A DNA stretch of 64,000 nt from Pantoea cypripedii (GTDB taxonomy: Bacteria; Pseudomonadota; Gammaproteobacteria; Enterobacterales; Enterobacteriaceae), in contig NZ_MLJI01000001.1 of NCBI RefSeq assembly GCF_002095535.1, positions 2,097,832 to 2,161,831 of the forward strand, in the 5' to 3' direction. Numbering within the stretch: the first letter of the stretch is position 1; every line of letters begins with the position of its first letter. The position numbers were made by a program, and so were the translations under genes. Positions 8,492 through 17,631 of this stretch are shown in pieces. The notes under the pieces were generated by a model that saw nothing but the letters and a program-made list of their open reading frames with translations, did not search any database and was not told where the DNA came from.

Positions 8492-9703
8492 TTAACTGAG
8501 CGGCATTACCGCCGCTGGGCCGGTTTTTTCCGTGCGGATGGTCAGGCTCATCAGGGTTGAGAACGCGGCGGCCCCCATCAGGAACAGGAACGCGGAGCCA
8601 AAGCTGAAGTGTTGCACCATCAGACCAATCGCCAGCGGGGCAATAAACCCTGCTGCCTGGCCGCCAAAGTTGATCACGCCAATACCCGAACCCACCATCC
8701 GTGGCGCGAGGATTTTGGTTGGCAGCGCCACCGCCACCGCCAGCACAAAGGATTTAAAGAAATAGGTGAATGCCTGTGCCACGATCACGCCAGTCAGCGT
8801 TTCCGCGCGGTACATACATCCGATGGAGATGGCGGTAAACAGGGCGCTGAACAGCAGCATCAGGTTTTCCCGGCCATTAAAGAATTTCATCATCACCCAG
8901 CCGCCGATGGCGGTCGCGATCCCGGCCATCAGATAGGGGATCGGCAGCAGCACGCCGACGGCTTTCAGGTCGAGGTGACGCTCGGTCATCAGATAAACCG
9001 GCATCCAGGAATCCAGCCCTTTGTTGATCAGGCTCAGGCCAAACCACACTGCCGCGATCTTCCACAGCAGCGGGTGTTTCATCACGCTTTTCACGTCCTG
9101 AAGATTAATACGTTGCCGCTGTTCATTGTCACTGGCTGGGGTGTTGCGCACCGTCAGGCTATATATCAGTACAAACACCAATCCCAAAATCCCAATTAGC
9201 ATAAAGGTGTGACGCCAGTGGAAATGCAGCAGCAGTGGGGCAATTAACAGCGGGGCGATCATGCTACCGATATAATTCGACGACACCAGCAACGAGGTAA
9301 TTTTGGGTTTTTGTTCCGTACGGTAATTTTCCGCCGCATTCTTAATGGCTGCCGAGGGGAACGCGCCTTCACCCAGACCGAACAACAGGCGGATCAATAA
9401 CAATGACGCCAGCGACCATGCCAGGCCGGTCAGCAGGGTGAACAATGACCAGAAACCGATCGCCATAATCACCACTGACTTCGCGCCAAAGCGGTCGGCC
9501 AGCCAGCCACCCGGCAACTGCATCAGCCAGAAACCAAAATAGAACACGCTCAATACCAGGCCGAGTTCGGCGGGGCTGAGGTGCATTTCCGCCGTCAGCG
9601 CCGGTGCACCCATGCTCAGCACCACACGATCAATAAAGGCGATACACCAGGCGATATACAGCAAAATAACCACCCAATGCCGGTAAAACGATGAAGGTTG
9701 CAT
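8492..9703 (-). CDS. MFS transporter, anion:cation symporter (ACS) type
   Basis: Protein of 403 residues with about 12 membrane segments. The phrase GGWLADRFGAKSV at about 65-77 is the loop 2-3 MFS motif, and FIDRVVLSMGAP at 24-35 together with GLGEGAFPSAAIKNAAENY near 109-127 is typical of the ACS family (glucarate, galactonate and phthalate carriers). Such proteins import organic anions with protons. It is transcribed toward the amidase operon and probably feeds it, with a BIME between. The upstream 200 bases contain several GTTATC/GATAAC repeats that may bind the neighbouring LysR regulator. Confidence 0.87.
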   Translation of the reverse strand: MQPSSFYRHWVVILLYIAWCIAFIDRVVLSMGAPALTAEMHLSPAELGLVLSVFYFGFWLMQLPGGWLADRFGAKSVVIMAIGFWSLFTLLTGLAWSLASLLLIRLLFGLGEGAFPSAAIKNAAENYRTEQKPKITSLLVSSNYIGSMIAPLLIAPLLLHFHWRHTFMLIGILGLVFVLIYSLTVRNTPASDNEQRQRINLQDVKSVMKHPLLWKIAAVWFGLSLINKGLDSWMPVYLMTERHLDLKAVGVLLPIPYLMAGIATAIGGWVMMKFFNGRENLMLLFSALFTAISIGCMYRAETLTGVIVAQAFTYFFKSFVLAVAVALPTKILAPRMVGSGIGVINFGGQAAGFIAPLAIGLMVQHFSFGSAFLFLMGAAAFSTLMSLTIRTEKTGPAAVMPLS

Positions 9704-9767
9704 GGCAGTTCCTTATTAGCCGGAGGATTAAATTTCTCAGCAGAAATTCATCCTGCCATGCGCTCAG

Positions 9768-9832
9768 GGTTATCACCATTTCAACTTTTTCACGTTATCG
9801 ATGCCAAAAAGGCAAAGATAACCTTGTGATAA
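9768..9832. promoter_or_regulatory. Cluster of GTTATC/GATAAC repeats between MFS and LysR genes
   Basis: GGTTATCAC (9768-9776) has inverted partners GATAACC (9817-9823) and GTGATAA (9826-9832), with another GTTATC at 9794-9799. The small hairpin TGCC-AAAAA-GGCA lies at 9802-9814. The region holds the promoter of the MFS gene, and the LysR gene downstream of the catabolic operon ends nearby. Operator function is inferred from symmetry only. Confidence 0.3.
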
Positions 9833-9903
9833 GCCATTATTATTTCGCGCCGTCATAAACGACGAAAAAGGGATCGATTCAGATGTTAGGTAATAAGTGA
9901 ATA

Positions 9904-10836
9904 TTATGATGTGACGGCGGAAATAAACGGCGTGGACTCCATTTCGCGAATAAAATGGTCAATAAACGCCGTCACCGCTTTGGGTAAGCTGCGGCCCGCC
10001 AGCGTATTCAGTTCGATATTGATGCCGTGCAGATCCTGTCCCACCAGCGGCACGGCGCACAAATTATGTGCGCGAATATATTCGCGCACCGTCATTTCGG
10101 ACGCCACCACCACCCCCTGTTCGTAGCGTACAAAGGCCAGCAGCGCGCTGATGGAGTTAGTGACAAATACCGGCGAAATGACGATCCCCTGACGGCTACA
10201 GCAGGCATCGAACAGGCGGCGCAACATAATTGGCCGTTCCGGCAGTCCGAGAGGATAGCCACTTAGCTGCGAAAGCTGTAAACCGCTGCGCCGGGCAAGC
10301 ACATGATCGGGCGGCATCACCGCCACCAGCCGGGACTGCAAGCGCCAGGCGACATGGATATTTTCCTCGGGAATCTGGCTGAAAGTCAGCCCGAGGTCAC
10401 TTTCCCCTTCGCGCAGCCGACGCACCACCTCTTCGGCATGGGTAACATGCAGGCGAAAATGGATATCGGGATAATGGCGACGGAAGGAGGCGATCATCAT
10501 CGGTAAAAAATCGACGCTGAAGCCAGCTGAACTATCGATGCGGACTTCACCTTTACGCAGCCCGCTTAGTTCAGCCAGTTCATGCACCACCTTTTCACTT
10601 TCCAGCTGGGTGCGGATCGCCCAGGCCGCCAGCAACTCCCCGGCGGCGGTGGGGACCATTCCTTCCTTACGCCGTTCGAACAGGGTTTCCCCCAGCCGAT
10701 CTTCCAGGCCGCTGATCTGACGACTGATAGCGGAGGCGGCAACATTCAGTTTTTGAGCCGCCAGGCTGAGTGAACCCGAGCGAACCACTTCCAGAAAGTA
10801 GCGGACGGCATTTTCCTGCAAATGGCGTGCTTTCAT
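9904..10836 (-). CDS. LysR family transcriptional regulator
   Basis: Protein of 310 residues. The N-terminal winged helix is at about residues 8-68 (VRYFLEVVRSGSLSLAAQKL, then NVAASAISRQISGLEDRLGE), with the typical LFERRKEGMVPTAAGELL continuation. The C-terminal effector domain follows. It starts 17 bases after the ABC ATPase stop on the same strand, so it may be the last gene of the flavoprotein-M20-ATPase operon. It could control that operon or the MFS-amidase genes immediately downstream. No effector can be deduced. Confidence 0.87.
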   Translation of the reverse strand: MKARHLQENAVRYFLEVVRSGSLSLAAQKLNVAASAISRQISGLEDRLGETLFERRKEGMVPTAAGELLAAWAIRTQLESEKVVHELAELSGLRKGEVRIDSSAGFSVDFLPMMIASFRRHYPDIHFRLHVTHAEEVVRRLREGESDLGLTFSQIPEENIHVAWRLQSRLVAVMPPDHVLARRSGLQLSQLSGYPLGLPERPIMLRRLFDACCSRQGIVISPVFVTNSISALLAFVRYEQGVVVASEMTVREYIRAHNLCAVPLVGQDLHGINIELNTLAGRSLPKAVTAFIDHFIREMESTPFISAVTS

Positions 10837-10853
10837 ACTCAGCCTTTTTTAGC

Positions 10854-11582
10854 TTAATGGTGAATGATCTGGTCGAGAAAATTGCGCGCGCGCGGTGAGG
10901 CCGGAGTGGTGAAAAAGGTTTCGGTCTCGGCGTCTTCGATAATTTCCCCGGCATCCATAAAAATGATGCGGTCAGCAATCTTACGGGCAAAACCCAGTTC
11001 ATGCGTGACACAACACATGGTCATGCCTTCAGCAGCCAGTTCCGCCATCACCGCCAGCACCTCCGCCACCATTTCAGGATCCAGTGCCGAGGTGGGTTCG
11101 TCAAACAACATCACTTTGGGGTTCATTGCCAGCGCACGGGCGATAGCGACACGTTGCTGCTGGCCACCGGACAACTGGGCCGGATATTTATGCCCGTGCC
11201 GTTCCATGCCCACACGTTGCAGCAGTTCCTGCGCTTTATCTAATGCCGCCGCACGCGGGCGTTTCAGGTTACGCATCTGCGGCACAATCAGGTTTTCCAG
11301 CACCGTCATATGTGGGAATAATTCAAAGGACTGAAACACCATACCCACCTGCTGACGCAGGGCGGTGAGATTGGTTTTCTTATCACTGAGCTTCATGCCA
11401 TCCACATCAATTTCGCCGCGCTGAAACGGCTCCAGCGCATTGATGCATTTAATTAAGGTGGATTTCCCCGAGCCGGACGGGCCGCAAATCACCACCACTT
11501 CGCCTTTTTGAATATTCAGCGTGCAGTTTTTCAGCACCGGCAGCTGACCATAATATTTCGACAGATTATTAATGGCGATCAT
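10854..11582 (-). CDS. Polar amino acid ABC transporter, ATP-binding protein
   Basis: Protein of 242 residues of the GlnQ/HisP type: Walker [10 protein letters not shown] (about 34-42), Q-loop [16 protein letters not shown], signature [10 protein letters not shown], Walker [13 protein letters not shown] and the H-loop CVTHELGFA. It energises uptake of a polar amino acid or opine-like molecule at the inner face of the membrane. Its start overlaps the M20 hydrolase stop by four bases (ATGA). The matching binding protein and permease (16784 and 17632) are on the opposite strand beyond the divergent promoter, so the transporter is split between two operons that must be coexpressed. Confidence 0.92.
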   Translation of the reverse strand: MIAINNLSKYYGQLPVLKNCTLNIQKGEVVVICGPSGSGKSTLIKCINALEPFQRGEIDVDGMKLSDKKTNLTALRQQVGMVFQSFELFPHMTVLENLIVPQMRNLKRPRAAALDKAQELLQRVGMERHGHKYPAQLSGGQQQRVAIARALAMNPKVMLFDEPTSALDPEMVAEVLAVMAELAAEGMTMCCVTHELGFARKIADRIIFMDAGEIIEDAETETFFTTPASPRARNFLDQIIHH

Positions 11583-12811
11583 GCGTTTTTCTCCTGCAAA
11601 AGGGTAAGCAGACTATTGGCGACGATTTTGGTGGCGCGCTGTAAATCATCAAGATGCACACGCTCATCGGCGCGGTGCCCATTGGCCTCCAGGAAACTAC
11701 GCGGTCCGGCACCGTACATAATGGTGGGAATGCCTGCGGCACTGTACAGACGGGCATCGGTATACAGCGGTAGCCCGACTAACGGGATCGGCTCCTGCAG
11801 GATTTCTTCTGCCTGCTGGCTGAAAATATTGGCCAGAGCGATGCTCGCGGCGGATGAGGTAAAAGGGCGCGCCAGCAAAATGCGTTTTACCTTGCAGGTA
11901 ATGCCGGTCAGCTGCTGTTCGACGCTGGCAATCAGCGCGATTAATTCCTGTTCCACCGCCTCCGGGTTTTCCTCCGGGATAATGCGACGGTCGAGGCGAA
12001 TAACCATATTATCGCCCACCACATTGGTATTAATGCCGCCCGACACCAGACCAATCACCAGCGTAGGGGAATCAATACCCGGAACCTGTGAGTGCGTTGC
12101 GGCCAGCGAGTCGCGATAGTGATACAGCGCGCTCATCACACGGTTCCCGGCTTCGATGGCATCTTGGCCGCTGGCAGGAAAAGCGGCGTGCGCCGATTTA
12201 CCCTGCACGGCGATTTCCAGATGCAGACAACCATTATGCGCGGTGACGACAAAGTAACTTAGCGCAGCACAGACCACGTAATCCGGCTTGCTGATGCCAT
12301 TCTCCAGCAGCCAGCCAGGTCCGGTCGCGCCACCGGTTTCTTCATCGTAAGTAATGTGCAGCTCGATGGTGCCATTTAGCCTGGCTTCGCTGTGGATCAG
12401 CGCCAGCAGCGCGTAAGCATAAGTGGTGATGTCTGATTTCGACACCGCAGCCCCACGACCATATAACCAGCCATCTTCGATTTCGGCCCCGTAAGGGTCT
12501 TTGCTCCAGCCGCCACCGGGTGGCACCACATCACCGTGCGCATTGAGCGCTACCGTTGGACCAGGTCCAAAGCGATGACGCACCACCAGGTTGGTCGCGC
12601 TGCGCATCCCGGCAGCCTGTACCACCTCATCCGGCACCGTGAAGGTTTCGACTTCCAGCCCCAGCGCGCGTAACTGCTGCGCGGTGACTAAAGCATGGGG
12701 CGTGCAATCACCTGGCGGGTTATCCGACGGGGTTTGCACCAGAATTTTCAGCATCTCAACCTGGTCGGGAAAATGGTGTTCAATCCATGTGGCGACACGT
12801 TGTTTACTCAT
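11579..12811 (-). CDS. M20 family metallohydrolase (ArgE/DapE-like)
   Basis: Protein of 410 residues from the ATG at 12811, which overlaps the end of the flavoprotein gene by eight bases; a longer frame to 12934 reads back into that gene and is not credible. M20 landmarks are His92 and Asp94 (NAHGDVVPP) and the Glu pair 157-158 (YDEETGG), plus the lid/dimerisation domain. The usual metal-bridging Asp in the motif GRGxxD is a Val here (GRGAAVSKSD, residue 123), with an Asp four residues later, so metal binding may differ from classical ArgE. The family removes N-acyl or N-carbamoyl groups from amino acids. Given the hydantoinase in the partner operon, hydrolysis of an N-carbamoyl or N-acyl amino acid is plausible. 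Confidence 0.85.
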   Translation of the reverse strand: MSKQRVATWIEHHFPDQVEMLKILVQTPSDNPPGDCTPHALVTAQQLRALGLEVETFTVPDEVVQAAGMRSATNLVVRHRFGPGPTVALNAHGDVVPPGGGWSKDPYGAEIEDGWLYGRGAAVSKSDITTYAYALLALIHSEARLNGTIELHITYDEETGGATGPGWLLENGISKPDYVVCAALSYFVVTAHNGCLHLEIAVQGKSAHAAFPASGQDAIEAGNRVMSALYHYRDSLAATHSQVPGIDSPTLVIGLVSGGINTNVVGDNMVIRLDRRIIPEENPEAVEQELIALIASVEQQLTGITCKVKRILLARPFTSSAASIALANIFSQQAEEILQEPIPLVGLPLYTDARLYSAAGIPTIMYGAGPRSFLEANGHRADERVHLDDLQRATKIVANSLLTLLQEKNA

Positions 12812-15761
12812 TGACAGCAGTCCTGTGATTATCGAAACGGGAAATATGGTAAGGCGACAGATTGATCTCACTGCTGCCACGAAGAATAAGTTGCGCCAGG
12901 CTGCGGGCCACCACCGGCGACAGGGTATAACCATTGGAGGTCACGGCGTTGTAGAAACCGGGGATGCCGGGCACTTCGCCAATAATCGGCGCGCCGTCGA
13001 TATTGATATTCATCCCGGCCCAGCTGCGCACCATATGCAGGCCACTCAGCGCGGGCAGCACTTTATTTGCCACCCATAAATTGCCTTCAATACTTTCGCG
13101 CGTGGGCTGATTCATGCGCATCGCCGGATTAAATTGCGCGCTCCAGCCTCCGCCAATTAATAAGCTGCCGTGTGCGGTCTGTTTCAGGCTGAGATGACGG
13201 CCCGCGTGTGCAATCAGATGATCCACCAGCGGCGCGGCACGTTCGGTGACGATCATCTGCAACGGCGCGCCTTTGACCGGCACGTTGATCCCCACCATTT
13301 CACCCACTTTGGCGGCCCAGGCACCGGCAGCATTGATCACCCGCTGCGCCTCAATCACGCCACGGCTGGTCTGCACCCGGTAGCCGCCGTGGGAGAGCCG
13401 CTCAATGGCCATCACATCGGTGCCGCGCTGGAAACGAGCGCCCTGCGCGCTCGCCAGCTGATTCACCACATAGGTGGCACGCAGTGGGTTGATTTTGCCT
13501 TCCATCGGGCAAAATTCAGCACCGATCAGCTGCGGGGAAAGGTTGGGGGACAGTTGCGCCAATTCACGCGCATCCAGCAAGCTGGCTTCGATACCGTAGC
13601 GGCGTTCCAGCAACATTTTCTGTTCGAGGAAACGCATTTCCTGCTCGGTTTCCGCCACCATCAGCCCGCCGGTGATCTTAATTTCCAGCGACTCACCGCT
13701 GGCGGCTTCCAGTTCCTGCCACAACCGGACCGAAACCGGCCCGAGTGGCAGCGTTTGTGCTGCCGGACCGCCGCCTTGTTCGGCTTTGGCACCAAAATCG
13801 AAGGACAGCAGTTGCACATGCAAGCTACCGGCGTTGGCCCCGGAAGCCTGTAAATTGATATCGTCGCGCTCCACCACCAGCACATCCGCACCGCCTTGTG
13901 CGAGGTAATAACCGAGGCAGTTGCCCATCACGCCGCCACCGATCACCAGGACGTCGGTCTTCTGCGCGGGCAAGGGCGCAGATTCCACCGGGCGCGCCAG
14001 ATTAGGGGTGATGGCGGGTTTATGGCCGCCCCATTCCTGTTTCTCAAAGGTCAGCGCAGCAATCGGCACCGGACGCACCGGGAAGCGGGGCGCATAGAAT
14101 CCGCTGGTTTGCTTTTGGCGTCCGGTCATCTCCGTCACCAGCTGCGCCACCATGCCGGAGCAGGTCCGGCCCTGACATAAGCCCATGCCGGTGCGCAGGT
14201 TACGCTTCAGCGCGGCCGGGGTATCCATGCCCGCGCTGATGGCGCTGCGCAAGCTGCCAAGGGTGATGTTTTCGCAGCGGCAAATCACCGTTTCGTCCGC
14301 CAGCGATTGCAGGCTCACCGGCGGAGCCTGATACACCTGCCACAACGCCTGTTGAAAATCTTCTGCTTTGGCGAGGCGTGTTTTCAACTGATGGATATCA
14401 ATGCTCTCAGCCGTTTTGCCGAGCGCCTGGAGCGCACGGATGCCAGCCAGCTGACCGCGCGTCTGGGCAATCTGCGCGCCGCCGAGCCGGGCACCATCGC
14501 CGATGACATAAACGCCAGCGACGCTGGTTGCGCCGTCTGCATCGGTTTTAATTGTTGGGGTGCTGAACGGGGTGGCGGCAAGTTGCTGTTCGCAGCCCAG
14601 CGAACGAGCCAGATCGGTGGAGGGAATAAAGCCGTGGCCGAGACAGAGCACGTCGCACGCAATTTCGCGGCTTGAACCGGGAATGCGCTGCCCGTGCTGA
14701 TCCACCGCCATAACGGTGATGCGTTCTAACCGATCCTGTCCGTGCGCCGCGATCACTTCATAACCCCAGCGCACCGCCACACGATTTTTTTTCAGGATCG
14801 ACAGGTAATGACGCCCCTTGAACAACAGCTCGGGGGCAACTTTTGCCATGGTCAGGATCTGCCGCAGCAGTTTGATCCCCGGTTTAGCGGCACGTTCCAG
14901 CACCTCAACCACCTTGCCCTGGCTGGCGACCAGCTCGGCGGCAAACTGCAAATTCAATGGACCATTGCCGCTGACCACCACTCGCTCACCGGGAATGACC
15001 CGATACGCTTTCGCCAGCGTCTGGCCAGCGCCGGTAGTCATCACGCCGGGCAGGGTCCAGCCTGGAAAAGGCACCGGGCGCTCATAGGCACCGGTGGCGA
15101 TGATCAGCTGTTGCGGGCGAATCAGCAGCGTTTGATCGCGCCAGATAACGCCAATTTCCTGGGCAGAAAAGGCCGCCCAGACCGTGGCCTGTTGCAGAAT
15201 GTCGACCCCGGCAGCCTGGGTTTCTTTCAGCAGGGTGTCGCCATCGCGCCATTGCTGCGGCACTTTGCCATGCAGGGTGTGAGAAGGGGCCAGCGGTTTA
15301 AAAAACTGGCCGCCACTTTGCGGACGTTCATCGATCACCATGACCTTCGCACCCGCTCTGGCGGCGGTGCGTGCGGCGGAAAGCCCTGCCGGACCGGCAC
15401 CCAGCACCAGCAGATCGCAGTCGCGTGTTTCAGGGGCAATGTTGTGTGGGGTTGGGGCGAGAGGTTGGGCCGGTGGTTGCGGGGCGCGCTGAGTCTGCAC
15501 CTGCATACCGTCCTGCACCAGAGTCATGCAGCTGCGTTGCGATCCTTTGCCGTCCACCTGCACCACACACTCGTAGCAGGCCCCCATGCCGCACCATAAC
15601 CCGCGTTTGTCACCCTGATCGGTCTCACGGATAGTCACGATATTTTGCCGCGCGAGTGCAGCCGCAATGGTTTCGTCAGGCAGGGCCTGCACGGCTTTGC
15701 CATCAAACCAGATGGTCAGAGTTTTGCTGGCAGGAATGATGTTGGGAGATTTGAGTTCCAT
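12804..15761 (-). CDS. Fused HcnABC/opine-oxidase-like iron-sulfur flavoprotein
   Basis: A single 985-residue chain holding what are usually three subunits. Residues 12-90 form a ferredoxin-like [2Fe-2S] domain with Cys57, Cys62, Cys65 and Cys78 (HcnA/OoxC type). Residues 113-455 form an FAD/NAD disulfide-reductase-like domain (GAGPAG at 121-126). Residues 493-545 form a BFD-type [2Fe-2S] module with Cys495, Cys497, Cys530 and Cys535 (HcnB/OoxA type). Residues 603-985 form a DAO domain with the FAD motif GGGVMG at 609-614 (HcnC/OoxB type). Homologous complexes oxidise glycine, opines, or D-hydroxyproline and pass electrons to the membrane. It heads the operon with the M20 hydrolase and ABC ATPase and is read divergently from a DapA-family gene. 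It probably oxidises the secondary amine or amino acid imported by this system; the exact substrate is unknown. Confidence 0.88.
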   Translation of the reverse strand: MELKSPNIIPASKTLTIWFDGKAVQALPDETIAAALARQNIVTIRETDQGDKRGLWCGMGACYECVVQVDGKGSQRSCMTLVQDGMQVQTQRAPQPPAQPLAPTPHNIAPETRDCDLLVLGAGPAGLSAARTAARAGAKVMVIDERPQSGGQFFKPLAPSHTLHGKVPQQWRDGDTLLKETQAAGVDILQQATVWAAFSAQEIGVIWRDQTLLIRPQQLIIATGAYERPVPFPGWTLPGVMTTGAGQTLAKAYRVIPGERVVVSGNGPLNLQFAAELVASQGKVVEVLERAAKPGIKLLRQILTMAKVAPELLFKGRHYLSILKKNRVAVRWGYEVIAAHGQDRLERITVMAVDQHGQRIPGSSREIACDVLCLGHGFIPSTDLARSLGCEQQLAATPFSTPTIKTDADGATSVAGVYVIGDGARLGGAQIAQTRGQLAGIRALQALGKTAESIDIHQLKTRLAKAEDFQQALWQVYQAPPVSLQSLADETVICRCENITLGSLRSAISAGMDTPAALKRNLRTGMGLCQGRTCSGMVAQLVTEMTGRQKQTSGFYAPRFPVRPVPIAALTFEKQEWGGHKPAITPNLARPVESAPLPAQKTDVLVIGGGVMGNCLGYYLAQGGADVLVVERDDINLQASGANAGSLHVQLLSFDFGAKAEQGGGPAAQTLPLGPVSVRLWQELEAASGESLEIKITGGLMVAETEQEMRFLEQKMLLERRYGIEASLLDARELAQLSPNLSPQLIGAEFCPMEGKINPLRATYVVNQLASAQGARFQRGTDVMAIERLSHGGYRVQTSRGVIEAQRVINAAGAWAAKVGEMVGINVPVKGAPLQMIVTERAAPLVDHLIAHAGRHLSLKQTAHGSLLIGGGWSAQFNPAMRMNQPTRESIEGNLWVANKVLPALSGLHMVRSWAGMNINIDGAPIIGEVPGIPGFYNAVTSNGYTLSPVVARSLAQLILRGSSEINLSPYHISRFDNHRTAVNE

Positions 15762-15787
15762 AACGCTTGTGATCCGACAACGCTTGT

Positions 15788-15822
15788 GTATACATTATGT
15801 ATACGGTATACAAACGGTATGC
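15788..15822. promoter_or_regulatory. Four tandem GTATAC half-sites in divergent promoter
   Basis: GTATAC at 15788-15793, 15799-15804 and 15806-15811 and GTATGC at 15817-15822 form two pairs, each with 11-base centre spacing. The gap between the flavoprotein and DapA-family genes is only 90 bases, so a protein bound here would control both operons. The last two units read GGTATAC and GGTATGC, close to the GGTATA repeats recognised by NanR, an FCD-type GntR regulator. The GntR/FCD gene at 19833 in the plus operon is the natural candidate to bind here. Confidence 0.6.
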
Positions 15823-15851
15823 ATCAAGCAATTTCTTAAGGAACTCAAAAC

Positions 15852-16748
15852 ATGGCGCAGTTTCGCGGTACTTATACGGTGTTAATTACTCCTTTCACCC
15901 AGGATGGTTTAGCAATTGACGTGCCAGCTCTGGAAAAATTGGTCGATTGGCAAATTGAGCAAGGTATTCATGGGCTTATCCCATTGGGCAGTACCGGTGA
16001 ATTTTTATCGATGACCCGTGAGGAGCGCCAGCTGGTCACCGAAACGGTGATTCGCACCGCAAGAGGGCGTGTACCGGTGCTGATGGGAACCGGTGCAGAA
16101 TGGACGCCGGAATGCGTGGAACTGAGTAAAGAAGCGGAAGCGATGGGTGCAGATGGCGTGATGATCATCCCGCCATTTTATAGCTGCCCGAACGAAGACG
16201 AATTGTTTGCCCATTACCGTGCGGTGGGCGAAGCGCTTTCCATCCCGATCATGATTTACAACAACCCGGCCACCGCCAATGTCGATTTGCTGCCGAAAAC
16301 CGTGGCGCGTTTATCGGAGATCGACACCGTTAGCTATATCAAAGAATCCACGCTGGAAGTCACCCGTGTGCGCGACATCATCGAATTGTGCGGCGACCGC
16401 ATGAATGTGTTCGCCGGTATTCTCGGCTACGAATCCTTCTGGCTCGGTGCCTGCGGTTGGGTGGCGGTGGCGTCGAATCTGCTGCCATCGCAATGCGCGC
16501 AAATGTTCGAGGCCGCCGTGGACCGTCTTGATCGTAATGAAGCTCTGGCGCTGTATCACAAAATTCTGCCGGTAGTGCGTGCGGTTGGCGGACCACATTA
16601 TGTTGCCGCCAGCAAAGCGGGACTGTCGATGATGGGACTGGAGGTGGGCATCCCGCGTGCGCCGCGTCTGCCACTTGCCAGCGATTTGCACCAGGTTTTG
16701 CGCCATGAATTAGAAAAACTCGCAGTGCTGAACAGCTTTCAGCATTGA
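15852..16748 (+). CDS. DapA/NanA family lyase or deaminase
   Basis: Protein of 298 residues, a TIM-barrel class I lyase. It has the GSTGE phosphate/carboxylate loop at 46-50, Tyr136 (IYNNPA) and the Schiff-base Lys164 (YIKEST). Family members include dihydrodipicolinate synthase, N-acetylneuraminate lyase, and the pyrroline-4-hydroxy-2-carboxylate deaminase of hydroxyproline breakdown. The last works next to an iron-sulfur flavoprotein D-hydroxyproline dehydrogenase, and here the divergent gene is such a flavoprotein, so a deaminase or aldolase step after amine oxidation is more likely than lysine biosynthesis. It is the first gene of the plus operon. Confidence 0.85.
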   Translation: MAQFRGTYTVLITPFTQDGLAIDVPALEKLVDWQIEQGIHGLIPLGSTGEFLSMTREERQLVTETVIRTARGRVPVLMGTGAEWTPECVELSKEAEAMGADGVMIIPPFYSCPNEDELFAHYRAVGEALSIPIMIYNNPATANVDLLPKTVARLSEIDTVSYIKESTLEVTRVRDIIELCGDRMNVFAGILGYESFWLGACGWVAVASNLLPSQCAQMFEAAVDRLDRNEALALYHKILPVVRAVGGPHYVAASKAGLSMMGLEVGIPRAPRLPLASDLHQVLRHELEKLAVLNSFQH

Positions 16749-16783
16749 TACCCGTCCTATTTTTGCTTATTCGGAGAATGTAA

Positions 16784-17614
16784 ATGATGACCAAAAAAAC
16801 GTTGATAGCAGCTGCATGTCTTCTTACGGGTAGCCTGTTTATGCAAGCCAGCTTCGCGGCCTGTACCCCGATTGAGGGTGCAAACCTGGTAACAGCGGGT
16901 GAGTTAAAGATGTCCACTAACCCGACCTTACCGCCACTGCAATATGTCGATGGTGAGGGCCAGTTAAAAGGCATGCGCATCGAGCTGGGCGAGGAAATTG
17001 CCAAACGTCTGTGCCTGAAACCGGACTACACCCGTATTGAATTCTCCGCAATGGTGCCGGGTTTGCAGGGCGGACGCTGGGACATGATCAACACCGGCAT
17101 TTTCTTCACCCCGGCACGCGCCAAAATCATGTATCTGATCCCGTATGAAAGCCAGGCCATCAGCGTCTCCGTAGCCCCTGCCGACAGCGGCAAAATTGCC
17201 AAAGTTGAAGATCTGGCGGGTAAAAGTGTTGGTGTAGAAATCGGCGGTTTTGAAGAAACCACCATCCGCAAAATCAGCAAAGAGCTGGAAGCCAAAGGTC
17301 TCAAACCGGTTGATATTCATACCTTTGATAACTTCACCGTGGCATTCCAGGCATTACGCGCGCAGCAGGTGAGTGCGGTGATCAGCATCGACGCCGTCGC
17401 AGCGGATTATCAACACAAAGGGATGTTTAAGCAGGTGCTTTCTGGCATCGACCCGACACCGGTTGCTATTGCATTCAAAGACGCACATCTGGCGGACGCT
17501 ACCGCGAAAGTGCTGAACCAGATGAATGCCGATGGCAGCTTACCGGCGCTGTTTAACAAGTATGGCGCGAAAATGATCTCCGGAACCTTTAGTGTTCAGG
17601 GTCCCCACTCGTAA
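16784..17614 (+). CDS. ABC transporter periplasmic solute-binding protein (family 3)
   Basis: Protein of 276 residues beginning with two Met codons (16784 or 16787) and a clear Sec signal (KKTLIAAACLLTGSLFMQAS, cleavage after SFA near residue 26). The mature part has the SBP_bac_3 pattern: TNPTLPPLQYVD at the start, LAGKSVGVEIGGFEETT in the hinge region, and a late IAFKDAHLADATAKVLNQM. This fold binds polar amino acids and opines. The permease gene follows after 17 bases and the ATPase is in the divergent operon at 10854. Two Cys residues (mature residue 1 region and position about 77) could form a disulfide. Confidence 0.9.
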   Translation: MMTKKTLIAAACLLTGSLFMQASFAACTPIEGANLVTAGELKMSTNPTLPPLQYVDGEGQLKGMRIELGEEIAKRLCLKPDYTRIEFSAMVPGLQGGRWDMINTGIFFTPARAKIMYLIPYESQAISVSVAPADSGKIAKVEDLAGKSVGVEIGGFEETTIRKISKELEAKGLKPVDIHTFDNFTVAFQALRAQQVSAVISIDAVAADYQHKGMFKQVLSGIDPTPVAIAFKDAHLADATAKVLNQMNADGSLPALFNKYGAKMISGTFSVQGPHS

Positions 17615-17631
17615 CTGTAGGAAAGCGAATT

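Noticed and set aside
13170..13853. Open frame of 227 codons on the plus strand opposite the DAO domain
   Set aside because: Antisense shadow of the fused flavoprotein; no start signal and no motif.
14742..15599. Open frame of 285 codons on the plus strand within the fused flavoprotein gene
   Set aside because: It is an antisense shadow of a gene with clear domains throughout; the translation has no domain, is His/Gln/Arg-rich as typical for shadows, and has no ribosome site.
15852..16748. Calling the DapA-family gene a biosynthetic dihydrodipicolinate synthase
   Set aside because: It lies in a catabolic operon with importer, hydantoinase and GntR genes, which points to a degradative lyase or deaminase role.
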